DNA of 64,000 nucleotides from Dipteris shenzhenensis (GCA_047967505.1 CM106538.1); one strand, 5' to 3'. Shown: positions 45,200-60,681, counted from the stretch's first letter. A program made the numbers and translations. Notes: a model not told the origin generated them from the letters alone.

Positions 45200-48060
45200 T
45201 GTTTGGGCTTCATGTAAATTATCAAAAAGGAATAAAGGTCAAGGTCCTTGGTGTGGGTGACATGGCACTAGACTAGGTGGATCTAAGGCTAAGGGACTTT
45301 AATGCATTAAATGTGCCTAGGGGCAAATGTTTTAAAGATATCCCAAGAGAGGGGTAAATAATGCATTAAGGAAGGACCCTACATTTATGACATGTGGCAT
45401 AATAGATTCATCTAGGGAGTTTTGGGGCTCATTGGGAATAAGCAAGCATGAGCTTTTACGTAATCAGACCATCTGGAAGCTCGCAACCAACGAGGTTGGT
45501 TGGGAGGAGAAACCAAGTGCCCGTTCCCGTGATTTGACGACAAGCAGGAAGAAATCAGATTAGACTGTAAAATTTGGTATCAGAGCGCAAAATATCTGGG
45601 TAGCGTGGATGAACGAGTTGCATACGAAGGGGTAACAAGTGGAATTGCTAGGAGTTGGAAATCTAGCCCTTCAGATTTGCGTTACGTATTAGGAGCAGTG
45701 CAACTACCGTAGGTGATGGCACAGCCGTTGGGTCACGGACGTCATCGCAGCTATCGGGTGATGGCGCAGCTGTTGGGTCACGGACATCATCGCAGGTCCA
45801 TACTTGGTATCACGCAAAGGAATTCGGGACCAGGACTCCGGGATATCGCAGGACAGGACTAGCTGTCGCAGGAGTGTATGGTTCACGTAGGAATCTCGGA
45901 AGGCAGGCGTGAAGCAGTTTTGGACACCCGCTGGTCTACAGCTAGCTTAGGGCCAGGGAATTTTGGCCCGTGATACTTGTGTCGTCCACTATTTGTTCCA
46001 ACATCGGGAAGCCCACTTTCATCGTGAAAAAAAAGAGCTGGCGATAGACGAGATTTTACAGAGGATTGTGAAGCTCCGACTGCGAACAACCACAGGTTTC
46101 CTTTTGAGCGTGGAGGTTATAGATCGTTGAGCTGTCAAGACGAAACTACAGGAGCCTAGGAGTATAGGCTGGTTTGAGGCGATCCTTTAACGTTTTCGAT
46201 GCTGGTACTTTGCAAGGGTCTAACATTATGACCATACAGCATGTTCGTGATTATAAGGCAGGTCATAAATGCATGTGGGAGTGGCTTACGGGAACTAGTT
46301 GACCTCTTCATGCAGCAAAGATATACCAGGGGGCTTTCGACTCTTTATTCCCTCTATTTTATTTGGTTAAAATTCTAAAGTTTTGAGGTGTGTGAGTTGG
46401 ATTGGGAACAAATTTATGCCTTTGGATTTAAGGGCTTGAGGTTCTTAGATTGCAGGAGTTTCCCTAGTATAGGGAAAAGCGGGTTTGGTTACAGTGTGAT
46501 ATATGTTTTGTCAGCTGTAAAGTTGGAAGTTGGACTTTCAATTTGTAATTACAGTTTCAAGCGGTTTTTTTTTTTTTTTTAATAAACACCCATTGACATG
46601 AATGGAAATAAAAGAAGAAGCTTCCAGAATGGATCCCGTAGAGTCGGGAGTCCGGCCGACCCCGCAGGTGTCGCGCCGAGCAGGCCATACATTGTCTGAC
46701 AGAATTGCAATGTTAGAGGATGCCTTGCAACAGATTTTAGCGCAGCAGTTACAAACAAATGTGGGGCAGTCTGAACTCAGAAAAATGGTGCATAGTATGT
46801 CTGCCAGACCATCTCGTGAGGAGAAAGGTAAATCTCCGATGCAACAGAAGTGTTAACGATGATCTCAGAGTTTGCGGGTGTATCACCAGTGTCTTCTACC
46901 AGGTTCAATTTTTGGTCGCAATCTATGCATATCTAGCTGCAGTTTTGTTTGCATTTGCTCATGCAGATAGCTTCACAAATTGGTACGGGGGGAGAATCTA
47001 CTAGAGTGACCAGTCTAGAGGCAGAAGTCACGCAGTTGCGCATGGAAAATGAGTCTCTGTGAGGTCAGCAAGAGCGAGTGCGGCAACTAGAGGACCGGAT
47101 GTCAATCCTTGAAGCCAGAGTTTAAGTGGCGGGGAGGCACATTCGGAGGCCATGTAGCATCGAGTGTTGAGCAAGAGTTGCTACATCGACGTACTACTGA
47201 TGCACTAGCAGAGTATTTGTGGGATTTTTTGAGGAACATGAGTGTTAACATGGAGTAGATGGGCTCACTCCTAGAAGCTCTTTAGGGTGATGTGAGGGTG
47301 GAATGGGATAGGCAGGTGGCCAGATGGAGTGTGGCTATTGTTCCACAAACCTATCGAGAGCTGGTTCTGCATGAATGACAAACCAGGACAGATGGAGATG
47401 CAGGCACTGGTGCGGGTTCTAGTCAGCAACAAGGTCTGTAGCTATCGACTAGTTCTAGACCAAAAGAGTCTAGCACTTCTTTGGGTGGTGGTGGTATGGA
47501 TAAGGGAAAAGGAGTGGTTGCGGAGACAGTGCAAATTGAAGAGGATTGGCAAGCCAAATATGAAGAGCTAGCATAAGGCATTGTGGAAGTCGTTCTCTAT
47601 AATAGCAAAAGAATTGATGTGTTGAAGCAACAGAGGCGTTCACTTTGTTTGTGGTTGGAATTGTGCACTCATTCTTTCAGTCTGTCATTGCCTCCTCGTC
47701 CTCCTTGGTGGAAAGAGGCAGATAAGTTTCTGGGGAAGTATTTTAGTAAGCACACACCTTTTCCAAGGTTACCAGATCCCCCTTCCTATGAGCCAATGGT
47801 GATTCAAAGACGTGCGATGGCACAGGAACGATGGCAATAGCAATTACCATTGGGTGCATGGATAGATGAAGTATTACCCACAAAGCAGTGGCATGAACAA
47901 CAGGTAGTGAATAGATCCAAGCCTCATCGATTGCAATGGCTGATGGATCTGGAGCAGGATCAAAGATTGAAGATGTTCATGTGGAAGCGATAGTTAGAGA
48001 CGACTGCAGATGCTGGTTCGAGTGGAGTAGCGACAGTTGTCAACAGAGTTACCTAAGAGT
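45200..48060 (+). mobile_element. LTR-retrotransposon remnant (LTR, PBS, gag-like)
   Basis: A tRNA-Met-type primer site (tggtatcagagc) at 45575-45586 follows an LTR-like stretch at about 45200-45574. Downstream, 46602-46856 encodes an N-terminal gag-like helix (LSDRIAMLEDALQQILAQQ), and about 47010-47125 a broken coiled coil (AEVTQLRMENESL..QQERVRQLEDRM). No protease, RT or second LTR was recognised. The assignment rests mainly on the PBS. Confidence 0.5.
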
Positions 48061-49470
48061 AGTGATGCGGGACTGAGCAAAAGGGGTGGCATTATTGCGC
48101 CTGTTCAGTACATGTCTAGTTCAAATGAAGAGTAGAACTATGACGATGGCTGCAGAAGGGCCTTGCAAAATAAAGTGTCGTTGTGTAGCAAAGCACATAC
48201 GTCACTATAGTGGTTGCTTTTGGATAGGCAACGTCGAAGATGTCCGAAATGCAGGGATGCTTTTGGATAGGGAGGAGAAATAAAAAAAGGACCTTCAGAT
48301 AGGCATTGCGACTACAGAGAGTGGATGTTATTCTGATTGTTTTTCGGAATGAGATACTTGGTAATTCTTGTGTACTAAGTGAAGAGAGAGATTTAACTTA
48401 CCACACCTAGTTCTCTGTCGAGGCTATGCCTAAAATGATTGTTGCACACACACTTTGCACTGTGTAAGGCATTTGACTTTAATCCGGGGATGTGCATGTG
48501 TGGTTCGCACAGTACACCATGAGTGCCATGTTTTATTGCATAACCATGTGGGTTAGCAGTAATGACCTGGGGTGTGCGAGGGTAGGTTAGTTGTAAGGAT
48601 TGAGGTTCAGATCTCCAAGCGGTTGTAGTCTTCAACGGCTATTTCTCTAACCGTCAGACAGTTCTGTATGCGTGTTATTACTAGCATTCCGAGATCATTG
48701 TGTACATAGACGTTGTGTAAGCTATTGCTCCGAAATACAGTATTCTTAAGTGTTCTATCTCTTGCATATAATTTGTATTCCGTTCTCGTGGATATTGCGC
48801 GTATCATTTGTTTATTGCTTTCCATAGCGTCTGCGTGCATTCATTGATGTCAATCTCAGGTAACTCTATTGGCAACTATGTCACCGCTCCACTCGATGCC
48901 GTGGGCATTATGAGCAGGTGCATACTAATGATTTAATTAATCCAATGCTTTTGTTTTTTAAGATCAATTGGTACATGTTTGTATCTACTTTTTTATCTGA
49001 TCAAAAACTTCATCATTATGGAAAAGCATACTTGTGTAGTCTTGATACTTGTCCCTTACTATCTTAAAACTTATCATCACCTCTGACCTTTCTTGCTTTC
49101 CCCTTGGTACAATTGCAATCAAGAATTTGTAAACGTCAAAAAGATTCTCCGCTTTCGCTTTAGTAGTAGTTTATTTGAGAGTGGTACAGGAGCATTAAAA
49201 GTTTTCCATATGGTCCTAAGCTTTGACTAACATCTCTAAACTTGAAAGCGATCTTTCGAAGTGCATGAATGTCATGATTAAGTATTTCTGACTTAATCAA
49301 ATATTTTTTCTTGTTTTTAAAGATACAAATGCTTGCAGAATAGTAGTGGATATAATTGATGGCATTTGGCACCCATCTTCAATATAGGTGGTTTTTCATC
49401 TAGATCGTTCTCATCCAAGATGGTGGTATGTGATCTAAGTTACACCACAAAGTAAACAGAATTTTTAAGA
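48061..49470. other. Gene-free stretch
   Basis: Short open frames only, no recognisable domain. Confidence 0.4.
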
Positions 49471-49477
49471 TAGAGAT

Positions 49478-50119
49478 GTGGATATGGATATGCCATATCC
49501 AATTGATCCAGATGGATCTAGCGAAGAAGATGAAGATCACAATATGAGCCAAGAAGAAGATGCACATAATGACATCGTACGGGAGGAAGATGGAGATCAC
49601 GATATTGAGGAAGAAGATGACGATCAAGAATCACTCGACTTTATTGAAGAACGGGAATTACAAGATCAAGTCTTAGGTGAACATACAATGCCAAAGTACG
49701 ATGATGATATAGGAGATCAACTGGTTATAGAGTTGGAGATAGACTTGTTTGGCGCATAGGACCTGGCTCAGGATGAAGCCATTGATGTAAATTCTCTTGA
49801 TTGATTTTTTTCATCTCAAACTTGGACATGAATATATGAGCTTCAAACTTGATGTACATGCTCTTGTATTTTTATTCTTTCAAAGGATCAAACATATATG
49901 AAAAGAATTTTTTTTGTCATTGGGAAACACTCTCTATTAAATATTGGTATAGGAAAGCTTCACAGAGTCGGTACATACTGACCATTACAAGTGCTTCTGT
50001 TATTAGTTGCTATATACCAACCTTATTAATCTCGTCATACGTACCGACGATTAGCGCACTGCACATGCTAAACACCGACGCTTAATCATCGGAACAAGGC
50101 CCATGTGTAGTAGTGTCAT
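49478..50119 (+). mobile_element. Possible 3' end of a CACTA transposon
   Basis: An acidic frame (49478-49759; EEDEDHNMSQEEDAH, IEEEDDDQESL) is followed by a stretch with several accgacg/cgtcggt-like motifs in both directions (about 49965-50095) and then gtgtagtagtg at 50109-50119, whose complement starts CACTACTACA. Inverted short subterminal motifs plus a TAGTG end are typical of CACTA elements. No transposase core or partner terminus was found. Confidence 0.35.
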
Positions 50120-52250
50120 TTAATTGTGATCATCAGGATTTAGTTTTGATTGAAGAGATACTACCCTTCTCTCTTCATCTAGATGTAGCTAAAAATGTGA
50201 ATGGGGTGATAAACTTTAATGCATATGGTCAACAACCACTGGAATTTGGTATCCCCATTATATGAATGTAATTCTTGAATGGAATACAATCAAGATTCAA
50301 GGAGAGAAGGGCACTTCTTCAACCAAGTCTAACATCAGAGGTGATGAGCATGAAAAGGCTGTGATTAGAGACTAAACACTTCTTCTACAATAGTATTTTT
50401 TCTTATGTTTAGTCTCTAGAATTTTGATTACATCTTGTATTTGTGATTTTTACTAGATACAAGACAAGAAAAGGTGAACTGTGTGTGATTAGAAGACAAG
50501 AAAGGGAGAAGTATGTGTGCTATGCAAATATACTATTTATCACAATGACTTCAAACCCTGCACTTTGCCACTCTACGTTTGGGATTTTCTTTATGATCGA
50601 TGATTCAATGATTAATGGAGTTGGCCTTGGCTTATTTGCACTAAAAACCATAGAAAAAAAAAACTATTATAACATACGAAGGACTAAAGTATAAATATTC
50701 GAACAGAAGGACTCCTAGCTCATTAAACCACTGAGCACTAAAGGACACTATTGTTGAGGATCCAAGAGTTGATCTTGAAAAGAATAAAGTATACATTGTT
50801 GGTGATGTACATGATGGTAATGTGGGGGGCTACATAAACAGTTCTAAGAAGTGCATGGAATAGGAGAATGTATGCTATGCATAATCACAACCCTAGAACC
50901 ATGGTATTCTTATGAGTTTGATAATGATACTTCATATGGAAAGATAACTATACAAATAACTCGTGATATTAATGCAACCAAGGAACTACTTGCAAATTAT
51001 GAGATCTAATTGATTTTTTCATGTTTTAATGAGAGGAATCATTTCTTAAACGCTTTTTTATTGGGCATAAATTGTAAGATTTTAATTGTTTCTAGATACT
51101 AGTTTTAATGATGCACTCCATCTATTTTTTAAGTGTTTTGAAATTAAGTAAATTCTTCATATTACTAACATGATCCTTATCATAGTGACACTTGTCTAGT
51201 ACAGCGTGGTGCATGAAGTTTAACCATGTAAGATTTGATTTGGCCATGTGGTGTAATCAACTATATTTCCACAATATGTGCACAATTTCGAAGTACATTG
51301 GGTGACTCTATTGATTAATTTACTACTTTAATTTATGGTTTGTATAGTGCCATGGTAAAAAAATATCTTGGGAAATTCAGGAATTAAAAATAAGCATTGG
51401 GAGATTTTCAAATTTCCCAATAGAGTGTTTTGAAAGGATTGCATCAGTGATTATGTCATCGCAAGACCACAAAGTAAGATCCTCATCAATAAAAATATGT
51501 TACAAAGTTGTGTGGGGATTTGCATTCTGTGGGACTTGCATGGGATTTGTTTTTTAATTTGGTAAGATGCTTAAATGTTTGTTTCCCTTTGAATGGAGAA
51601 GACAAACCCATTAAAAAACTTAAAATTTTGGCAACTTCTCTAGGTGCATAACGATGTACTCATCAACCTAATGAAAAGGGAAACAAAGAACAATATTGTT
51701 CCACCACTTATTCATTCACTCCTTTCATGTGCTAGTGAGGAAGTTCCCTATAAAACTCATTTTCTTGCAAGTGGACCAATCTTGGTCTAGCAAGAATGAA
51801 TCATGAATGCGTTGAATACTAAAGAGGAATTTGGAAGCATTTCCAACCTTGGTCTAGCAAGAATGAATACATTGAATACTAAAGAGGAATTTGGAATCAA
51901 ATGATGCATTCATGGCCATCTAAAAAATCACTTTTAGGAAGAAGAAATTAAAGCAAAAAGCACTATATCCCATGCCAGCCTAGAAGAAATCAAAGCAATG
52001 GAGGGGAGTCACTTGAGTTAAGCGAGGGGGAAGGTAATGAAGAAAGGGGAACTTAGTAGGGTCAAAAGCTTCTTGAAAGAGAAAACTTTAAGTCAAAGAG
52101 ATCCTAGTAAGGCAATGGAAGGGAGTCACGTGAACTAAGGGAGAGGGGAGGAAACTCGAGGGAAGGGGAGCCAAGTTGGGTCAAATGGTATAAAATGTTT
52201 CTTGGAAGAGAAAAATCTAAGACACCCTTGCCATTTGAGAGGGTCCAACA
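50120..52250. other. Gene-free stretch with small duplications
   Basis: No gene supported. An imperfect tandem pair (ttggtctagcaagaatgaat ... aaagaggaatttggaa) lies at about 51784-51900. Confidence 0.5.
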
Positions 52251-52253
52251 TGC

Positions 52254-52838
52254 TTCTTGGAAGAGAAAAGTCTAAGAGGCTCTTCCCCTAATCTACACGT
52301 GTGCAAACCCTCTAGAAATTCTATTCAAGCCCATCTCTCATGTAGAACACAAATCCCAAGGCTTCAAGTGCAAATGCATTGTCCTAGAAAGTGGTGTACT
52401 CATAGAATACATGTTGCTTGGAGATAAAGTATGACTAGATGAATGTGATTCTTGGAAGAGAAAAGTCTAAGAGGCTCTTCCCCTAATCTACACGTGTGCA
52501 AACCCTCTAGAAATTCTATTCAAGCCCATCTCTCATGTAGAACACAAATCCCAAGGCTTCAAGTGCAAATGCATTGTCCTAGAAAGTGGTGTACTCATAG
52601 AATACATGTTGCTTGGAGATAAAGTATGACTAGATGAATGTGATTCTTGGAAGAGAAAAGTCTAAGAGGCTCTTCCCCTAATCTACACGTGTTCAAACCC
52701 TCTAGAAATTCTATTCAAGCCCATCTCTCATGTAGAACACAAATCCCAAGGCTTCAAGTGCAAATGCATTGTCCTAGAAAGTGGTGTACTCATAGAATAC
52801 ATGTTGCTTGGAGATAAAGTATGACTAGATGAATGTGA
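52254..52838 (+). repeat. Three 195-bp near-identical tandem units
   Basis: Units start ttcttggaagagaaaagtct at 52254, 52449 and 52644 and end tgactagatgaatgtga. One substitution is seen (gtgtgcaaa to gtgttcaaa in unit 3). A diverged relative of the unit start lies just upstream (about 52200). Confidence 0.95.
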
Positions 52839-53109
52839 TCGATTGAATGCTACTTGTAATGGTGTATATGGAAAAAAAGCTTTATCAAAAATCTTGGAGC
52901 AATATTTCTAATTTGAGATGATACATTGTTTGGGAGGAGCCTTGACTTTAGACAAACTTTGTGGAGTCTACTTTTATTTTGGGAAAAAAAAACTGGATGA
53001 AGGTATGCAAAAAACCTACAAATAAGATTGTTTACAAACTATGACCACGTGAACATGCCCATTGATCATGGACAAGCAAGATTACCCACTCATGCCTATT
53101 CGATGGCCC

Positions 53110-53400
53110 AAATGCATCTAATGCAAGGGGGATAAACATGAAGACAAGTTACAACTTGAAGCTTTTGTGAAATTCCATATAACAAAGAACATCTAAGCGA
53201 AATGCATCCAATGCACCCAAATTCATCCAATGGAAGGGGGATAAACATGAAGACAAGTTACAACTTGAGGCTTTTGTGAAATTCCATATAAGAAAGAACA
53301 TCCAACGTGGCCAAATGCATCCAATGAACGGGCTAAACATGAAGTCAACTTGAATTTCCATAAAACAAAGACCATCCAATGTGGTGGGCGCTTACTATAA
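53110..53400 (+). repeat. Degenerate ~110-bp tandem repeat upstream of OPR gene
   Basis: Three increasingly diverged copies of catgaagacaagttacaact, gtgaaattccatataa and aaagaacatccaa phrases. Confidence 0.7.
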
Positions 53401-53658
53401 AACTGTTGACTATTCATGGTTGGACCGCGTTCTACTTTAGGGGGCAAAATGGTTGATTTACGATGGTGAATTTGGTCTCCTCCTCTATTTAAGAAGAGCC
53501 TCTTCCTCTCAAATTTCAACGCTCTCACAAGTCGCCCTTCATCAACACTAGCCTCTTCAGTCTCACGTTCCTCACACGCTACAGCATTCCTTAGCTCCTC
53601 TCCAAACTAGCTCAGCCCTCCTCCTCACCCCTCCTTTTCCCGCCACCCTCACCTTAGA

Positions 53659-55308
<1,650 letters not shown>

Positions 55309-56700
55309 GGGTAATCTGTTCCGTCAAAGTCTGCGGGGGCCAATCTATGGACCTTTGCATACGATCCGTGCTCTTGCAGAAAACGTCCCCCGTGACATAA
55401 TGGTGTAATGTCCATTTTTGGCCTCGCACTTTTAAAGTGGAAGCCTAAGTAACGATGCGTTACCTGTGAAAGCGAAAATGATTGTTTTGTTTATTTGATG
55501 GAAATGTTGTTGAAATGTCCCGATGCAAAACTTGGGTACATACATGGTCATGGGAATTGACGCGGCTTGGAAATGGTAGGAAAATTCGCTCGAGCATCCA
55601 TTGTTTCAAAGTAATTGTCGATAACCATTGTACTTGTTTGGACACAATGGATTTTAGGTGGGTAGATTCTTTTATAGTTAAAGTGTGATGCGATCATGTC
55701 AAGTTCATGTCCTCAAGCATGGAATTATAAGGTGATGTGACTAATGGCAGGCATGCTAGAAATCGATATGCAGTGTAAAAAAGACTATGACCAATCTAAT
55801 ATGCTTGAGTTGTTCCAATGTAACTGTTGGTAATCAATGCATTTGTACAGATATGACCAATTTGAGATCTATAGATTATTGTCGAGCCTTTGTTTACTAA
55901 GCACAAATGATGTTGTTCCATGAGATTTGCTAGTTATATTTGCTTTTAAGAACATTCAACCATGTTGATGTTGAAATCTCCTAAAGGAAAAGTTGGGTTA
56001 CTAGATGGTTTCTAAGCAGTACTTGTGCTTGGTGCTCTACGAAAGTGTGAAGGAGACATGCCTTGATCCGCTATTTTGAAATAATTGACTAACACCAAAG
56101 CCCGATAGAAATAGTAATAAAAAATGGCACCAAATTTCCATCTTTGCCATTTTTTACGTATGAAATGGCAAGCATTTCTCAAAGAGCCATATATTTGATA
56201 GAAATGGAAGTTGGAAATGGCAACGAGATTTTTGCCCCAAAAAAAAAGGCAATGAGATCCTCAACCTACAATTTCTTCTACAAAGAAATGGCAATAGGAA
56301 AGGGCAACATTTTCTTGTCTACCATTTCTTAGGATTAAATGGTAGCACAAAATGGCAAATATTCCTTCATTGCCATTCTTATGAAGAAATGGGAGAAAGA
56401 GACAACTTTACGGATGTACAACTATATAAACTTGACAAGGACTCATTTTTGAAAAACATCACGGACTCAAATATGATTTCCCTCCTAAACAAGTGTTCCC
56501 GCTTGTACGAATCAAAGATTCAAATGTGCTTTCTTGAGTGTAGGATTAGGCCTATTTCCCCCCCCAGTTCTCCTGCTCGCACTTTCCATCCATGGAAATA
56601 GGCACCCTAGGGCATCTTTTTTGCCTAAACGGGCTTTGTTGCTACTTTTCCTCCTAGTTCTCTCACTTGCATTTCACCCATTTGCAAGTTTGGTTCTCTT
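55309..56700. other. Gene-free stretch
   Basis: 3' flank of the OPR gene. From about 56120 to 56400 the phrase aaatggcaa and its complement recur several times, possibly a small MITE or simple repeat. Nothing else supported. Confidence 0.4.
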
Positions 56701-56713
56701 TCATGAATCATCC

Positions 56714-57850
56714 ATGGCAACAAGTAACCTAAGGCATCCCAATGTGAAGCAGTGTGTAACTCAGAATGCAGAAGACCAAGACATAGAGGTGAGAGTTGTT
56801 TCTCGGTGACCTACAACATGCATATCATCTATAGAGTTTGCCACCAATAGGGTGTATGCAGATGGTCACTGGCAAAAGATGGTTGTGTCGAAAGGAAGTT
56901 GGGTGCCAATGGAAAAAACCACAGTCGAATAACATATTTCTGGCCTCTTGGAAAGGCAGGGGCAAAGATTTCAAAACAATAGATGTTAAGAAAAGTATTA
57001 AGGAAATACTAAGTCGAGCATGTATATATGCGCAATGAACTTGTGTTGCTTGATTATCTAGATTATCTTTCACGAAATAGGACCAATTGTGAGCTTTTAA
57101 TCCTTTCAGTTTCAGAATGAAGAATGCTAGCCAGTGGAGTGCATTTTGGGATTCTTGGATGTCTTGCATGGAGCAATAGGAGAATTACAATATCAAGGTA
57201 GAGCTACAACTCAATTGGCACATATAGGTATCTTCTTCTATGACCATTTTCATGAATTGTTGAACAAAAAAAACACTCATGATGTCTTGAGGAAACAAGA
57301 TCTTCTGCCATGGAATACGATAGACTGGCGAGTGCCCCCTAGTAGTGTGACAGAGACATACATGACTAAGCTATTTGCAAAAGTTCAGTGATCTTTATGG
57401 CCAGGCATTTCTACAAGAATTGTGAAAATCAATGTATGCATGCCAATCACTGCCTTTGTTGATCTCTTTAACAAGTATCCAATCAAGGTGTGCAAAACAA
57501 TGCTCACCTATAAAGCAACTGGAAATGAAGAGAACCTTAACTTCTTGGATCATGGTTGGGATAAATCAATATCAAACAAGGTCTACTATGAGGTGGTGCC
57601 AAGTACGGTTACCATTAAGTATATGATTGCAATCCATAATTTTATAATTTCTTTTTACTACAAACATAGTAGGTTCATAGCGGATAAATTAGTTCTTATG
57701 GACCAAGACCTTAACTTGTTTGGCCCTAAAAACAAAATATTGGACATCAAGGTCTATGAAGATGGAATATTGGGTAATCTCAATAGGATAGTGTTGTACA
57801 CATTAGGGAAGATTTGGCGTCTCAAAAGGGCCTCTAATTAGTGTTTCATA
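56714..57850 (+). pseudogene. Decayed second copy of gene A
   Basis: It starts with a possible exon MATSNLRHPNV (56714), then after an acceptor VVSKGSW, FLASWKGRGKDFKTI, ILGFLDVLHGAIGELQYQG, FFYDHFHELLNKK, LPWNTIDW, VTETYMTKLF, CMPITAFVDLFNKYPIKV, ISFYYKHSRF and LVLMDQDLNLFG. These align along gene A (6045-7323). The first intron lies at the same place (donor after the AAT T codon position), so it is a DNA-level copy and not a retrocopy. Breaks include a shift near 56930 and a TGA at 57388. The beta-grasp-like tail of gene A is missing; reading ends soon after DIKVYEDG. A copia LTR starts 105 bases downstream. Confidence 0.8.
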
Positions 57851-57954
57851 ATTTCAAGGGATTAGAGAGGGATTTGAGGTGTTCCAATGTTTGTGTGGGG
57901 CAATGGTACATTGAGGTGTACAAAAGGACATGTTGTGCATTTATAGGTGGGGAG

Positions 57955-60681
57955 TGTTAGATATCAATGCTCCACTCTCATGTAACTATGCGGGAACTAG
58001 CTAACTCTACTTGTAAGCCCCCCATATGAGGAGAAGGCATTTGAGTAGCTCAGTTATTCGGTAGGTCCTAGTTTGGACACCAGATGGGGGTCATGTGTGG
58101 CCTGATGGCTAGACAGCTTCAGATAGAGTTGGCACACTGCCAACTAGGCTAGATGCAAGTGCGAGAGGCATCCCTTGACGGACCACATTGAGGGTAGATG
58201 GATAATTTCTCGGGGCAGCCCACTCTCAAGCCACAAGGCCCGTTTGGAGCCCCAGATGATCCCAGATGTATTCTACACCACGGTTCTAATGTGTGGTTAG
58301 TGGCCTATTTTCAGTTGGCTGACTGGGTCGGTCTCCCAATTGGGTCTCACCGACTACGACTGGTGGCTATATAAGAGCAAGCCTGTGAAGCCCATCATCG
58401 TCACTGCCTATAGCAACCCTGATTCCTTAGCATCTAGCCTCCGTCCTCTACTGTTTCCAGCATGCCATCAAAGCTTCTCACACAGGAGCACATGGTTGGG
58501 AGGCAGCGCCCTCTATTGTATCAGTTTTACAGTAATCAAATCTTTGATTCTCCATACTATCTGCTTTTCTCTCTTGCATACGAGATCGTGTTATCTATTG
58601 AGCACAGACGTTGTATTGTTTTCTTGCATGGTATAAGAGCTTGGGCTCTAGCAAGAAGATTTGGTAGTGTGTTTTTGTTTGCAAGCAGATTGTCAGAGAT
58701 GGTCTAGCCTGCAAGACTATGAATCCCACCATTCAGTGAAAGCGGAAAGTTGAACGGCACTAACTATCCACTCTGGAAGTTTAAGATGAAGACCATCCTA
58801 AGCGCATACGAGCTTTGGGATACTACTACTGGGGTGGAGGTGAAGTCGGTTGCGAGACCAAATCCAGCCAATGCAAGAGAACAGATAGTACCAACTGCGG
58901 ATCATATTCTCGCATGGACAAGAAGAAATGCAGATGCGTTGTATTCTATTATCTGCAGTGTAAGTGATTCTGTCATGGTGTTAATTCAACATGTCACCAC
59001 AGCGAAGGAGGCATGGACGGTCTTGACAAATCAGTATGAGACCATGAATTAGATGCAGATTCAGAATCTGGAGACTCAACTGACGAAAGAGAAACTTTCT
59101 GAGTCTGAAACGGCAGAGAAGTTCATCACCAGGGTGAAGAATCTGTGCGATCAGATGACTGCGATTGGCATCACCATCACCAGCAAGAATCTAGCACGAA
59201 GGTGCATACGGATTCTCCCACCAAAGTATGACAGTCTTGTTATGACCCTGAATACGTAGAACAAAAATCCGGCCCTTAACTTTGAGAATTTCAGCGCGAT
59301 GCTTCTGGAGGAGGAGATGCGTCAAAAGACAAGGACTGGAGGAGATGCGTTAAAAGATGAGGACTAAAGAAGATTCAGTTTTCTCGACTGGATCAAAGAA
59401 AGGTAAGGGTAAGGAATCTGGTAACCCATCTTCTTCTAATGATAGAAAGAGAAAGAAGAAGATCAAGTGCTTCTATTGCAACAAGGTAGGGCACAAGCAG
59501 AATGAGTGCCAGAAGAAGATTGCAGATGCAAAGAACAAAGTAAAGAAAGAGTCCAACAATAGTGCACAGGCAGTACCAGTAGAGCTGTTTGTAGCAATTG
59601 AGGAGATTTGCACGGAGGCAGTTCATGTACCTGTGGATGAACCTTGGATTATTGACAGTGGTGCATCGCGCCACATGACCAGTCAGAAGGATTGGTATAT
59701 CTCTCTACATCCAGTAGGGAATGACATCCTGGTACGAGTTGGCAACGATGCAAAATGTCCAGCAAAAGGAAAAGGTACGATTGATCTCAAGTCAGATGGA
59801 GTTGTAAAACAGTTGTCCAATGTTCTTTATGTGCCAGATATTAAGAGGAACTTATTGTCTGTTTTTGCGATCATGGATTGGGACCTCAAAGTTCACTTCG
59901 ATAAGAATGGCACACAGATTTTGGATCTTCAAGGGAAGGTCATTGGTAAAGGTACACGGCGCAATAACATCTACAAACTCTCAGCTTTCAGTGCTCAAGC
60001 CGATGTGAGAAACACTAAGCTATGGCATGAGAGGTTTGGTCATCTAAACCTTAGTTCTTTAAAGGAGATGCATAAAAGTGGAATGATTGTAGACCTACCA
60101 GAAATTACAAATCTGCCCGATGTATGTGAAGCTTGCATGATGGGCAAGCAACATCGGCAGCCCTTTCCTAAAGAGGCCAGCAGGGCAAAGGCTCCTCCAG
60201 AGCTCGTTCACACGGACCTTTGCGGAATGATGGAGATGGAAGCTTTGGGTGGTTCCTACTACTTCATGATGCTGATCGACGACTACAGTAGAAGGATATG
60301 GATATACTTCATGAAGACTAAAGATGAGGCTTTTGGTAGGTTCAAAGAATGGCATGTAATGGTCGAGAAAGAAACGGGGAGGAAGGTGAAGAAGTTGAGA
60401 TCAGACAGAGGTGGTGAGTTCACATCAATTGAATTCAAAAATTACTGCAAAAGTCAAGGGATTAAGAGGCAGAAACCATGCCACATACATCACAGCAAAA
60501 TGGAGTAGTAGAGCGCAAGATGCACATCATCTGCGAAATGGGTAGGAGTATGATGAAACAAAAGATTTGCCAAAGACTTTCTGGCTGAAGCATGTAACAC
60601 AACAGTTTACATTCTAAATCATAGCTACACGAAGGCTATGAATGGGATGACTCCACTGCAAGCCTTTTCTGGTAAGAAACC
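57955..60681 (+). mobile_element. Ty1/copia (Tnt1-like) element, interrupted
   Basis: 5' LTR 57955-58628 (TGTTAGAT...TTCTTGCA, with ctatataagagc TATA). Primer site tggtataagagc at 58629-58640. Gag at 58740-59259 (YPLWKFKMKTIL, AWTVLTNQYE, a TAG at 59050, then LPPKYDSLVMTL). Then 59357-60508: CCHC knuckle CFYCNKVGHKQNEC, protease WIIDSGASRHMT, GAG-pre-integrase LWHERFGHLN, C..C at CEACMMGK, and integrase with HTDLCGMMEME, DDYSRRIW and SDRGGEF. A one-base shift follows near 60475. The frame stops at SGKKP where the minus-strand element begins; the remainder should lie beyond the window. Confidence 0.92.
58629..58640 (+). promoter_or_regulatory. Primer binding site of copia element
   Basis: tggtataagagc directly after the LTR end, one base off the tRNA-Met-type tggtatcagagc. 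Confidence 0.85.
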
